54,322 nucleotides of DNA, taken from positions 1 through 54,322 of the forward strand of contig RZYY01000003.1 in assembly GCA_009930115.1 (NCBI GenBank), written 5' to 3'. A model generated the notes under the pieces. That model saw only the letters and a program-made list of their open reading frames with translations, was not told the origin of the DNA and ran no database searches. This stretch comes from Sphingobacteriia bacterium. GTDB taxonomy: Bacteria > Bacteroidota > Bacteroidia > Bacteroidales > 4484-276. Shown piece after piece: positions 8,895 through 17,619 of the stretch (position 1 is its first letter; the number at the start of each line of letters is the position of its first letter). The position numbers and the translations under genes were made by a program.

Positions 8895-9905
8895 ATGAAG
8901 AAAATTAGAATTGCAATTAATGGTTTTGGCCGTATCGGAAGGGCTTTTTGCCGACAGATGGTGCGGAACAGTAATTTAGAACTGGTAGCAGTGAATGATC
9001 TCACTGATTCCTTGACGCTGAGTCATTTGCTCAAATACGACTCTGTGCATCGCGGGTTTAATGGGACTGTGACAGCCGAAAAAGACGCTCTGATGATTAA
9101 TGGTCAAAAGGTAATCGTGTTCAACATTGCCAGACCGGAGCTTGTTCCCTGGAAATCACTTGGTATTGATGTAGTGGTGGAATCAACCGGAAATTTTACC
9201 TGCAAGGAGGAAGCTGAAAAACATATTGAAGCAGGTGCACGCAAGGTAGTCATTTCAGCACCGGCTAAAGGCGAAAATGACGGGATTCAGTATGTGGTGC
9301 TCGGCGTAAACGATCATCTGATCGACTGGAATGTAAATATCATCAGCAATGCTTCCTGCACAACCAACAATGTAGCTCCCCTCATCAAGATTCTTGACGA
9401 AAACTGGGGCATTGAAAAAGGGTTTATCACCACGGTGCATTCTTATACCAAGGATCAGCATCTGCTGGATGCACCGCACAAAGACCTTCGCAGGGGAAGA
9501 GCAGCAGCCTGTTCCATTGTTCCGACAACTACCGGTGCAGCCAAAGCTTCTACCAAAATATTCCCACACCTTAAAAATAACCTCGGTGGTGCAGGTATTC
9601 GTGTTCCCGTACCTGACGGATCACTTACCGATCTTACCTGTACATTGCGCAAGCCGGCCTGCATTCACGATATCAACCTGAAGTTCAGAGAAGCTGCTGA
9701 AGGACCCCTCAAAGGTATCCTGCAATATACTGAAGACCCGATTGTAAGTATGGATATTATTGGTAATACGCATTCAGCCGTGTTTGATGCTCAACTGACA
9801 GCTGTGCTTGGTGATAAAAACAAACTGGTAAAGGTTGTAGCCTGGTATGATAATGAAATGGGTTATGCCACCAGGCTGGTAGAGCTTATCGAAAGATTTG
9901 CCTGA
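8895..9905 (+). CDS. gap: Glyceraldehyde-3-phosphate dehydrogenase, type I
   Basis: GAPDH oxidises glyceraldehyde 3-phosphate to 1,3-bisphosphoglycerate in glycolysis. At 336 residues it has the standard length. The N-terminal Rossmann motif is INGFGRIGR (residues 8-16), and Asp35 in VNDLTD suggests NAD preference. The catalytic Cys155 lies in SNASCTTN, with the partner His in TTVHSYT about 27 residues later. The S-loop (RRGRAAACSIVPTTTGAAKA) and C-terminal WYDNEMGYA are also typical. It stands alone, opposite to arfB, with which it converges. Confidence 0.97.
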   Translation: MKKIRIAINGFGRIGRAFCRQMVRNSNLELVAVNDLTDSLTLSHLLKYDSVHRGFNGTVTAEKDALMINGQKVIVFNIARPELVPWKSLGIDVVVESTGNFTCKEEAEKHIEAGARKVVISAPAKGENDGIQYVVLGVNDHLIDWNVNIISNASCTTNNVAPLIKILDENWGIEKGFITTVHSYTKDQHLLDAPHKDLRRGRAAACSIVPTTTGAAKASTKIFPHLKNNLGGAGIRVPVPDGSLTDLTCTLRKPACIHDINLKFREAAEGPLKGILQYTEDPIVSMDIIGNTHSAVFDAQLTAVLGDKNKLVKVVAWYDNEMGYATRLVELIERFA

Positions 9906-9935
9906 TCATATCCGGGGAACCTGATCGTTTTGTAT

Positions 9936-10361
9936 TTATTCCACAGTTGGAGGTCGGCGCAGGTTTTTCTTTTCTGTACGGTGTCTTTTATCCCAAAGCC
10001 GCTTTTTGCGGAATGCTTCAGGAAGGCGCGTAGGTTTCCGATTGAGAGGAACTTTAAGGGCATCCTCAAGAATTAAGTAAAGCTTTTCAACAGTTTTCTT
10101 TTTATTTTTTGACTGAGAGCGAAATTCCTGACAGGATATTACCAGCAGGCCTTCGTCAGTGATTCTGTTTTTTAATTTTGATAAAAGCAGATTTTTTTCT
10201 TCTTCCCGCAGCAATGTTGATAAAGCAATGTTAAACCGCAGGTCGATTTTAGTATTGACCTTGTTTACATTTTGTCCGCCTGGCCCGCTGCTGCGAGAGG
10301 CTGTGAATGTACATTCCTTCTCGAGATGTCGTTCTTTAAGTGTAGAGATATCGCTTGATAT
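9936..10361 (-). CDS. arfB: Peptidyl-tRNA hydrolase ArfB (ribosome rescue), without a normal start codon
   Basis: ArfB frees ribosomes stalled on mRNAs that lack a stop codon by hydrolysing the peptidyl-tRNA. The reading frame has the release-factor motif SSGPGGQNVNKVNTKIDLRF, with the catalytic GGQ at 10272-10280, then EEEKNLLLSKLKNRIT and a basic C-terminal tail ending KKNLRRPPTVE that should enter the mRNA channel. A start at the TTG at 10214 would lose GGQ. Upstream of GGQ the frame runs open only to a TAA at 10377-10379 and holds no ATG, GTG or TTG. Candidate starts are ATA at 10361 or ATC at 10349, so the start given is a guess. It overlaps the end of the acyl-CoA synthetase gene on the same strand in another frame, so translational coupling is possible. 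A sequencing error is the alternative. Confidence 0.8.
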   Translation of the reverse strand: MSSDISTLKERHLEKECTFTASRSSGPGGQNVNKVNTKIDLRFNIALSTLLREEEKNLLLSKLKNRITDEGLLVISCQEFRSQSKNKKKTVEKLYLILEDALKVPLNRKPTRLPEAFRKKRLWDKRHRTEKKNLRRPPTVE

Positions 10362-12000
10362 TACGTTTCGGAGTTTTTATAAATTCCACATCCACAATTT
10401 CCACATCAGCAATTTGCTCATATTTAGGCTGGTCTTTATTGAATTGTTTCATGATGTCTTTTAGCTTCAGTTCGGCATCACCAAAACTCATGTCCTGTGC
10501 CTCCATCATTTCACGGTCGGGATAAATCATTGCAATCAGGCGGTTGTTCTGTACTTTTACCACACACTCCTGCACCAGGGGAAGGTTCGAAATTTTGGCT
10601 TCCAGTTCCTCCGGGTAAATATTCTGGCCTGACGGGCCAAGGATCATATTTTTACTACGTCCCTTGATGAACAGAAAGCCATCCTTGTCAATATAGCCAA
10701 GGTCGCCTGTTTTAAGCCATCCGTCGCTGGTGAAGGCTTCTTTGGTAGCGATCTGATTTTTGTAATAACCTTTCATCAGGTTGTCGCCTTTAACCTGAAT
10801 TTCACCTGTGTCATCTCCTGATTTGTCTTTTTTGATTCGGATTTGCATGCGGTCAACCACTTTTCCTGCTGACCGGTAACGTGCTATCCGCCAGCTTGCA
10901 TAAGTAATCAGCGGGCCGCATTCGGTCATGCCATAGCCTACTGTAAAGCGGAATTTAATTTTTCTGAAAAAAGCCTCTACTTCTTCGCTGAGCGGGGCTC
11001 CTCCGATAACCAGTTCATAAAAACGCCCGCCAAAGGTTTCGGTGAGTTTGCTCTCTACTTTTTTTTCAATTACACCTGAAATAACCGGTGCTCTGAGTAA
11101 AAGCCTCAGGTGAGGTTTGTCAATGGTTGGCAAAATGCGTTTCTTGTAAATTTTTTCAATTACCAGAGGAACTGAGAGAATGAGATGTGGTCTTATTTCC
11201 TGAAATGCCTTGGTTACAATTTGTGGTGAAGGAACTCTTGTAAGAAAGGTGATATGGCATCCAAGCGTGATCGGAAATAAAAACTCAAACAATAATCCGT
11301 AAGCATGAGCCATTGGCAAAAAGGAGACAATTTTTTCACCAGGTTTTAATGGCATGTTATCTTGTCCGAACCTGATATTTGAATAAATGCTACGCCGCGG
11401 GAGCATTACTCCCTTTGTAAAACCTGAAGTACCGCTTGTATAGGAAATTATACAGACATCATCGGATTTAAAGTCTCCAAAACCAAAAGATTCCCGTGAA
11501 AGTGATTTTGATTTTAAACGTTCGGTAGTCACCTGTATATAATTTGAAATCTGATGATTTCTGTCAAAAAATATTGAATAGTCGTGTAGTTTAAGAATCC
11601 CATGCACTTGATCGAGATGGTCAGTTTCGATTTTTTCAAAACCGGCTTCGGAAGTGAACAGGAGTTTAGCATCGCTGTGGTTGATGATATGGTGAATATT
11701 ATCAGTGGAAAAATCAGGGAGGATGGGTACTACTATTGCTCCCCATGTCAGAATTCCGAGAAAGGTTACTCCCCACATGGAAGAATTGTTTCCCAGAAGT
11801 GCAATTTTATCGCCTTTGGAAATTTTGGCTGCTTCAAACAATCGATGCAAAAAGTGAATTTTTTCGGCTACCTGAGCGTAGGTTAGTGTTTCTCCGTTGT
11901 AATCCGAAAAAGCTTCGGAATTCCAGTTGCTGCGAATTGCTTCAGCAAAAAGTTTGTTTAGGAGATCGGTATTATTTTCCAGTTTTTTTATCTTTTTCAT
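10336..12000 (-). CDS. AMP-forming long-chain acyl-CoA synthetase family protein
   Basis: It is expected to activate a fatty acid with ATP and join it to CoA; the acid used is unknown. The protein has 554 residues from the ATG at 12000. The longer frame would begin with TTG at 12045 and is less likely. Adenylate-forming motifs are in order: the P-loop SYTSGTSGFTKG, then YGMTECGP, then LKTGDLGYIDKDGFLFIKGR, and NIYPEELE. The C-terminal motif reads TPKRNIKRYLYT, where the lysine that normally completes catalysis seems to be Asn, which I would check by alignment. It appears cytosolic or membrane-associated. arfB overlaps its 3' end. Confidence 0.88.
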   Translation of the reverse strand: MKKIKKLENNTDLLNKLFAEAIRSNWNSEAFSDYNGETLTYAQVAEKIHFLHRLFEAAKISKGDKIALLGNNSSMWGVTFLGILTWGAIVVPILPDFSTDNIHHIINHSDAKLLFTSEAGFEKIETDHLDQVHGILKLHDYSIFFDRNHQISNYIQVTTERLKSKSLSRESFGFGDFKSDDVCIISYTSGTSGFTKGVMLPRRSIYSNIRFGQDNMPLKPGEKIVSFLPMAHAYGLLFEFLFPITLGCHITFLTRVPSPQIVTKAFQEIRPHLILSVPLVIEKIYKKRILPTIDKPHLRLLLRAPVISGVIEKKVESKLTETFGGRFYELVIGGAPLSEEVEAFFRKIKFRFTVGYGMTECGPLITYASWRIARYRSAGKVVDRMQIRIKKDKSGDDTGEIQVKGDNLMKGYYKNQIATKEAFTSDGWLKTGDLGYIDKDGFLFIKGRSKNMILGPSGQNIYPEELEAKISNLPLVQECVVKVQNNRLIAMIYPDREMMEAQDMSFGDAELKLKDIMKQFNKDQPKYEQIADVEIVDVEFIKTPKRNIKRYLYT

Positions 12001-12395
12001 CGTTTCAAGATAGTTGGTTAGTAAAACGTCCGAATAATTATGCAAGGTTACGATTTTTTTTTGGTTTTGAGAAAATTACCAAACAGGCAGTTATAAATAT
12101 GTAAAGAACGATAGGTTGTTCATTTGTTGGTTCAGGTCAGAGTTAACAATGTTTCATTTTTTAGACTATCTGATGAATGGCACATTTCAGGAAATCTTCC
12201 TCAAATCTCGACGGGTTATCTCCGCTATATTGAAAAAGAGTTTAATAAAACCAACCGATGGATTTTTATCTTGTGGGAATAAAAAAACTGATTCATTTTC
12301 CTCAGCGGTTAGTTTAAGGTTGCAACGTAACAAATGCCATGAATTCGTAATTTTTTTTAAGTTTGCGGCAATTTATTTCAATTAATTCTTTTCAG
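12001..12395. other. Intergenic region between the acyl-CoA synthetase and the CPBP protease
   Basis: This 395-base divergent spacer holds no convincing gene; an 89-codon frame at 12116-12385 has no recognisable features. It contains TAAGTTTG at 12358-12365, a -7 box match for the downstream gene. Nothing else was recognised. Confidence 0.55.
12358..12365 (+). promoter_or_regulatory. TAnnTTTG -7 box upstream of the CPBP protease
   Basis: TAAGTTTG matches the -7 consensus 31 bases before the ATG at 12396. The TTG inside it is part of the promoter, not a start codon. No clear -33 element is seen. Confidence 0.4.
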
Positions 12396-13346
12396 ATGCT
12401 GCAACCGGAACCATTATTATTCAGACAAACTGCTTTTGTAAAGCTTATCGTTCTGGTGCTTATCATATTGGTTTCGTGGCTATTGACTTTTTTTTTAGCA
12501 GTGCTTCTTTCTCCCTTGCTGTTTGACGTTCCTGTTCTTGAAGCACTAAGTGGAATTGAACTTCCGGATACCACCGGAGAAATATCGCTGCTGAAATTTA
12601 TGCAGTTGATGAGTCAGGTGGGTGCGTTTATTCTGCCGTCATTTCTTTTTGCAGTGCTCGTGAGTGTGCATGTTGGCGATTATCTGGGATTGAAAAGGTC
12701 ACCTGCTATTTTCTCTTCGGTCGCAGTAGCTTTGCTGATGTATCTGTTGTTGCCATTAATCAATGAACTGATGGCCATTAATCAGGCAATGAAATTCCCG
12801 GATAGCCTGAATTTTGCCGAACAGTGGATGCGTGAAGCTGAAACCCGTGCAGAGGAGTTGACAAAGTTGTTTTTAGCGACATCATCAGTGAAAGATATGC
12901 TGGTAAATGTTTTTATTGTGGGAGTAATTGCGGCAATAGCCGAAGAGTTGCTTTTCAGGGCAGTACTGATCCGTATTTTTCGCAATTGGTTGCGAAACGT
13001 GCATCTGGCAGTGATAATCTCATCTTTGATTTTTAGTGCTTTTCACTTTCAGTTTTATGGTTTTTTGCCCAGGTTTATTCTGGGACTTATTTTTGGCTAT
13101 TTGTTCGTCTGGTCAGGAACGATTTGGCTGCCTGTAATTGCACATTTTGTTAATAATGCCTCGGCAGTTTTGGTCTATTATCTGGCAGAACAAGGTGTAA
13201 TTGAAAAATCAGTGGAGGAATTTGGTATGGTTGAAAATGTTTCTTTACTGATAATCAGTATTGTACTTTCAATAGCAATGCTTTTTTTTATTTACATGAA
13301 CGAACGATCCGGGCTGAATTTTCTTAGAAGGAATCAGCACAGTTAA
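12396..13346 (+). CDS. CPBP family intramembrane metalloprotease
   Basis: This 316-residue membrane protein has about eight hydrophobic segments. The CPBP (CAAX protease/bacteriocin processing, ABI) motifs are present in order: EELLFRAVLIRIF with the EExxxR motif, then FSAFHFQFYGFLPRF with FxxxH, and HFVNNASAVL with HxxxN/B. It is therefore expected to be a membrane protease in the cytoplasmic membrane; the substrate is unknown. The ATG at 12396 is chosen over an upstream TTG at 12363 because that TTG overlaps a promoter-like TAnnTTTG. It faces glgB tail to tail. Confidence 0.88.
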   Translation: MLQPEPLLFRQTAFVKLIVLVLIILVSWLLTFFLAVLLSPLLFDVPVLEALSGIELPDTTGEISLLKFMQLMSQVGAFILPSFLFAVLVSVHVGDYLGLKRSPAIFSSVAVALLMYLLLPLINELMAINQAMKFPDSLNFAEQWMREAETRAEELTKLFLATSSVKDMLVNVFIVGVIAAIAEELLFRAVLIRIFRNWLRNVHLAVIISSLIFSAFHFQFYGFLPRFILGLIFGYLFVWSGTIWLPVIAHFVNNASAVLVYYLAEQGVIEKSVEEFGMVENVSLLIISIVLSIAMLFFIYMNERSGLNFLRRNQHS

Positions 13347-13372
13347 AATCCAGCTACAAATCAGAATCATTA

Positions 13373-15409
13373 TCAGACACGCTCAAAGACCAGAGCTGTG
13401 CGATTGGGAATATAAACTTTCAGGTAATGTTTACCTGACAATGAATCAAAGAATGTGGCATATAATCTGCTGTCGTCCACCCGGTTATGGCCATTAAATT
13501 CTGTTGCATCCGAATTGAGGATAATTTTATAATCACCACTCTCTTTTACATCAAACTCATATCCGGCAATAGAATGTAAGGGATGAAAGTTGAAGACGAA
13601 AATCAGACCAGCTTTTTCGAAAATGAGTGTCTTGTTTTCCTCATCGTTGTTCAACTTATAGCCATAACCGGCTGCCAGAATATTTTTGTCTCTGGCGAGT
13701 TGAATCATCTTCTTATCAAATTCAGCCAAAAATCTATATTTCAGGTTTGGGTTATTTCGAAGTGACCACTGGCGTCGGGCGTAATGGTAGCTCCAGTTAT
13801 TGCCTTCTCTCGGAAAGTCAATCCATTCGGGATGGCCGAATTCATTTCCCATAAAGTTCAGGTAAGCCTGACCCCCAAGCATAATGGTAATCAGACGGAT
13901 CATTTTGTGGAGGGCCATACCACGGTCAATCACCAGATGATTGTCGTTAGCTTGCATATGATAATACATCTCTTTGTCCATCAGCCAGAAAGCGATGGTT
14001 TTGTCACCTACCAGTGCCTGATCGTGCGATTCAGCGTATGCAATGGTTTTCACATCCGGGCGGCGGTCGGTCAGTGTGTACCATATGTGATCCATGTGCC
14101 ATTCTTCGTCTCTTTTTTCCTTTAGTGTTTTTACCCACAAATCAGGAATTCCCATGGCCAGACGGTAATCAAATCCAATTCCTCCATCTTCAACCGGACG
14201 GCATAAACCAGGCATTCCGCTGACATCTTCGGCAATGGTGACGGCATCTTTTTTGACCTGATGTACAAGTGTGTTGGCGAGTTGCAGATAAGTAACCGCA
14301 TCAAATTCAACGCCATCGGTGAAATATTTTTCAAGATTTCCAAATTCTGTATTGCCGTGATGGAAATACATCATCGAAGTAACTCCGTCAAAACGGAAGC
14401 CATCAAAATGAAATTCCCTGAGCCAGTATTTTAAATTTGACAGTAAAAACTGTATTACTTCTGTTTTGCCATAGTCAAATAGTTTTGAATCCCAGTCTGG
14501 ATGATTGCCACGGTCACCAGGATGGGTGAAATGATGGTCTGTGCCGTCAAATTCGTTCAGTCCCTCATTTAGGTTTTTCACAGTGTGCGAGTGCACTACA
14601 TCCATTATTACTGCAATGCCCATGCTGTGGGCTTTTTTAATCAGATGTTTCAGCTCTTCGGGTGTTCCAAACCGGCTGGAAGGTGCGAAAAAGTTGGAAA
14701 CATGATAACCGAAAGAACCATAATAAGGATGCTCTGCTATGGCCATCAACTGAATTGCGTTGTATCCGGCATCTTTTATTACCGGCAGAATATTATCGGC
14801 AAATTCCAGGTAAGTGCCCACTCCGTATTTTTCCTGTGCCATACCTACATGGCATTCGTAAATGAAAAGGTTTTGAAGTGAGCTGATATTAAAATTGTCG
14901 TTTTCCCATGAAAAAGCTGTATCCGGTTTCCAAACCTGACCGGTGAAATCTTTGCTGTAGTCGTCCTGGACTACCCGGTTGATCCATACAGGAACGCGTT
15001 CTTTCCACCCGTTGGCAGCATGAACTAGCACCTTCAGCTTGCTGTTGTGTACAAATTTTTTGTCATAAGTTTTATCATCAAGGAAGATTTCCCAAACGCC
15101 ATTTTCAATTTTTTTAAGTGGATGTGAAGCCCTGTTCCATTCATTGAAGTCACCAAACAAGAAAAGATCAAACGCCCCTGGTGCCCATTCACGGTAAAAC
15201 CAACCTTTGGCTTTTTTGTCGTAATGCAGACCGAAATATTTGTAGGCATCTGCAAATTTGGTGAGGCTGCCATATTGCTCCTCAATTTGAGACAATCTTG
15301 TGCGATATCGCTGATAGCGATTCTTAATTTCTTTTTCTGCCGGTTCAAGCCATGGATCGTTTTCAACAAGGGCCATGCGTGTTTTATTGGGAGTCTTTTT
15401 ATTAGCCAT
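13373..15409 (-). CDS. glgB: 1,4-alpha-glucan branching enzyme (GH13)
   Basis: GlgB makes alpha-1,6 branches in glycogen. The 678-residue protein has an N-terminal CBM48-like domain (about 70-160, with YREWAPGAFDLFLFGDFNEWN-like sequence) and a GH13 barrel. The nucleophile is Asp341 in FRFDGV, the acid/base Glu394 in IAEDVSG, and the third carboxylate lies in ESHDQAL (His462, Asp463). DVVHSHT marks the first conserved barrel motif. The form resembles the eukaryotic-like GH13_8 branching enzymes. It lies 59 bases downstream of the pullulanase gene on the same strand, suggesting a small operon for alpha-glucan metabolism. Confidence 0.95.
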   Translation of the reverse strand: MANKKTPNKTRMALVENDPWLEPAEKEIKNRYQRYRTRLSQIEEQYGSLTKFADAYKYFGLHYDKKAKGWFYREWAPGAFDLFLFGDFNEWNRASHPLKKIENGVWEIFLDDKTYDKKFVHNSKLKVLVHAANGWKERVPVWINRVVQDDYSKDFTGQVWKPDTAFSWENDNFNISSLQNLFIYECHVGMAQEKYGVGTYLEFADNILPVIKDAGYNAIQLMAIAEHPYYGSFGYHVSNFFAPSSRFGTPEELKHLIKKAHSMGIAVIMDVVHSHTVKNLNEGLNEFDGTDHHFTHPGDRGNHPDWDSKLFDYGKTEVIQFLLSNLKYWLREFHFDGFRFDGVTSMMYFHHGNTEFGNLEKYFTDGVEFDAVTYLQLANTLVHQVKKDAVTIAEDVSGMPGLCRPVEDGGIGFDYRLAMGIPDLWVKTLKEKRDEEWHMDHIWYTLTDRRPDVKTIAYAESHDQALVGDKTIAFWLMDKEMYYHMQANDNHLVIDRGMALHKMIRLITIMLGGQAYLNFMGNEFGHPEWIDFPREGNNWSYHYARRQWSLRNNPNLKYRFLAEFDKKMIQLARDKNILAAGYGYKLNNDEENKTLIFEKAGLIFVFNFHPLHSIAGYEFDVKESGDYKIILNSDATEFNGHNRVDDSRLYATFFDSLSGKHYLKVYIPNRTALVFERV

Positions 15410-15453
15410 AATTGATAATGAGCAGAAGGTGATTAATTTGTTAACTTAAAAAT

Positions 15454-17469
15454 TTACCTGACTATTTCGGCCAAAACCATAGCTGATAAAGCGGGAATGT
15501 AAACGCGGTTGTTGTTGATAACCCGATAACCCTCAGTATTTAGTCCTTTTTCATTGAAAATCTCTGTCCATCTGGCTTTCGGGAGATCAACCCGTTGTGT
15601 TTTTCGGGTAGCATTATAGATTACAACAAGGTTCTCCCATTTATCGCTGTCGGTGTAATCATTTAAAGTGAAAGCTACTATACCAGGAATAGCAATGTCT
15701 AAAAATTTTAGGTTTTGTTGAATAGCTTCGTTGGAGTTCATCCGGAAAGCAGGATAGGTTTTTCTCAATGCGATCAGATCGCGGTAGTAGTCAAACACAC
15801 TACGGTACATCTGCTTTCTGTTCCAATCGATCTGATTGACAGAATCAGGAGACTGATAGGAATTTTCAACACCATTTTTCGATCGCAGAAAATCGACGCC
15901 GGCATGCAAAAACGGTATGCCCTGCGATGTCATTACGATAGTATTGGCCAACTTATGCATTTTTATCCGGTCGGCTTCAGAATCTTCAGGATTGGTAATC
16001 TTAAGTTTGTCGTAAAGGGTATGATTATCATGGCAGGAAACATAATTGATACATTGATAGGGTTGATCTGCCCATGGGGACTGAGAATAATTAACCTTGC
16101 TGTAATCTATTTGAGGATGCTCAGTGGCAGCAACTACGCCAAACTTAATGCTTTCCTCCAGGTCATAAGCTCCGCCAACAAATCCTCTGGCTGTGTGGTC
16201 GCTCCATGAGCCTTTTATACCGTCGCGGATATCATCGCTGAAAGCCGCAATGCTATCCAGTTTATAAGTAAAACGCTTCAATGCCAGTGATTCATCCGGC
16301 AGGGGACTGTCACCGGCTTTCCATCCTTCACCGTAAATAAACAAGGAAGGATTGAGGTTGCGCAATTCTTCACTGATCTGGTTCATGGTTTCGATATCAT
16401 GGATTCCCATAAGGTCGAACCGAAATCCATCAATATGATATTCGTTCACCCAATGTTTGAGTGATTCGATCATAAATTTTCTCATCATCGGCCGTTCGGA
16501 GGCTGTTTCGTTTCCGCATGCCGAAGCATTTGACCATCCACCCTCTTTGTTTTGACGATAATAATAACCCGGAACCAATAAATTGAAATTTGAATTTTCG
16601 GTATAGCCGGTATGATTGTAAACAACATCAAGAACTACACGCAGGCCGTTGCGGTGCATTGCTGCTACCATCTCCTTGAATTCCCTGATGCGTGTTGCTG
16701 GATTATACGGGTCGGTCGAATATGATCCTTCGGGAACATTATAGTTTTGTGGGTCGTAACCCCAGTTGTAATGATTTTCATCCGGTTTGGTTTCATCAAT
16801 CGAACGAAAGTCGAAAGCCGGAAGAAGGTGAATATGTGTGCATCCAAGTTCTTTAAAATGCGAAAGTCCGGTTTTTTCGCCCAGCAGGCTGACAGTATTT
16901 TCTTCGGCAAGGCCTAGAAATTTACCTTTGTTCGTAATGCCTGATCCGGGATGGATGGAAATGTCCCTGACATGAATTTCATAAACAATAATGTCAGTGT
17001 AATTTTCGAGAAGTGGTCTGACAGATTCGTTCCAACCGGCAGGGTTGGTTTCTTTCAAATCAACGATAGCGGCACGTTTTCCATTCACTCCGACAGCATT
17101 TGCATATATACCTGGTGTTTCCTCAAGCCATTCACCATTGTAGCTTATCTGAAAAGTATAAAACAGGTTTTTCAGGTCTTTGTCAAATTGGGCTACCCAG
17201 GTACCTGCCAGGTCTCTTTTCATGTTTTTTTCCATGACAGGTTCATTGTCAGTGCCGCTGTGGTAAATTTTCACTTTAGCTTCATCAGCGGTGGGTGCCC
17301 AGATCCGGAAATTTGTTTTTTCTGGCGTGTAAGTCATTTCCAGATCATTACCATTATATACCGGATAGGTGCTGAAGTCATTTCTGTCGAATGATTCATG
17401 CGTTGTGCACGAAATGAAAAGTGCCATAATTGCAGGAAAAATTAAAAAGAAAAAAATGTGGTTCTTCAT
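15454..17469 (-). CDS. Type I pullulanase, probable lipoprotein (GH13)
   Basis: Pullulanase cleaves alpha-1,6 branches in pullulan, starch or glycogen. From the ATG at 17469 it has 671 residues and a lipoprotein signal (hydrophobic run ending LFISC, Cys lipidated), so it is likely attached to a membrane facing the periplasm or outside. An ATG at 17484 would also work; the TTG at 17547 is not supported. A CBM48-like part (TNFRIWAPTADEAKVKIY) precedes the GH13 barrel. Motifs are NWGYDPQNYNVPEG, DVVYNHTGY, the nucleophile in GFRFDLMGIHD, the acid/base in YGEGW and SCHDNHTLYD. It is first in a pair with glgB. Confidence 0.92.
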   Translation of the reverse strand: MKNHIFFFLIFPAIMALFISCTTHESFDRNDFSTYPVYNGNDLEMTYTPEKTNFRIWAPTADEAKVKIYHSGTDNEPVMEKNMKRDLAGTWVAQFDKDLKNLFYTFQISYNGEWLEETPGIYANAVGVNGKRAAIVDLKETNPAGWNESVRPLLENYTDIIVYEIHVRDISIHPGSGITNKGKFLGLAEENTVSLLGEKTGLSHFKELGCTHIHLLPAFDFRSIDETKPDENHYNWGYDPQNYNVPEGSYSTDPYNPATRIREFKEMVAAMHRNGLRVVLDVVYNHTGYTENSNFNLLVPGYYYRQNKEGGWSNASACGNETASERPMMRKFMIESLKHWVNEYHIDGFRFDLMGIHDIETMNQISEELRNLNPSLFIYGEGWKAGDSPLPDESLALKRFTYKLDSIAAFSDDIRDGIKGSWSDHTARGFVGGAYDLEESIKFGVVAATEHPQIDYSKVNYSQSPWADQPYQCINYVSCHDNHTLYDKLKITNPEDSEADRIKMHKLANTIVMTSQGIPFLHAGVDFLRSKNGVENSYQSPDSVNQIDWNRKQMYRSVFDYYRDLIALRKTYPAFRMNSNEAIQQNLKFLDIAIPGIVAFTLNDYTDSDKWENLVVIYNATRKTQRVDLPKARWTEIFNEKGLNTEGYRVINNNRVYIPALSAMVLAEIVR

Positions 17470-17499
17470 AAGGAAAAAATTCATGTTAAGATTCCGGGG

Positions 17500-17507
17500 C
17501 AAAATTA
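17500..17507 (-). promoter_or_regulatory. TAnnTTTG -7 box upstream of the pullulanase
   Basis: TAATTTTG on the minus strand, 31 bases before the ATG at 17469. Transcription would start near 17494, after the long upstream frame has begun, which supports the shorter start. A second TAATTTTG lies at 17545-17552. No -33 element is clear. Confidence 0.4.
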
Positions 17508-17619
17508 TGGTTTTCTTTTTAGAAGAATAATGGAGGCTTTTTACCAAAATTATTTCTTAATAGATTGAAAATGATTCATTTATTTTGGTAAGAAGTAAAA
17601 TTTGGTCTGGCAAGAATCA

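Noticed and set aside
9455-9664. Open frames antisense to gap
   Set aside because: GAPDH motifs on the plus strand explain this region.
9936-10214. arfB as a pseudogene starting at TTG 10214
   Set aside because: The frame continues upstream with an intact GGQ motif; only the start is unclear.
12116-12385. 89-codon open frame in the spacer before the CPBP gene
   Set aside because: No start signal, no motif, odd composition; it ends within the promoter-like area of the next gene.
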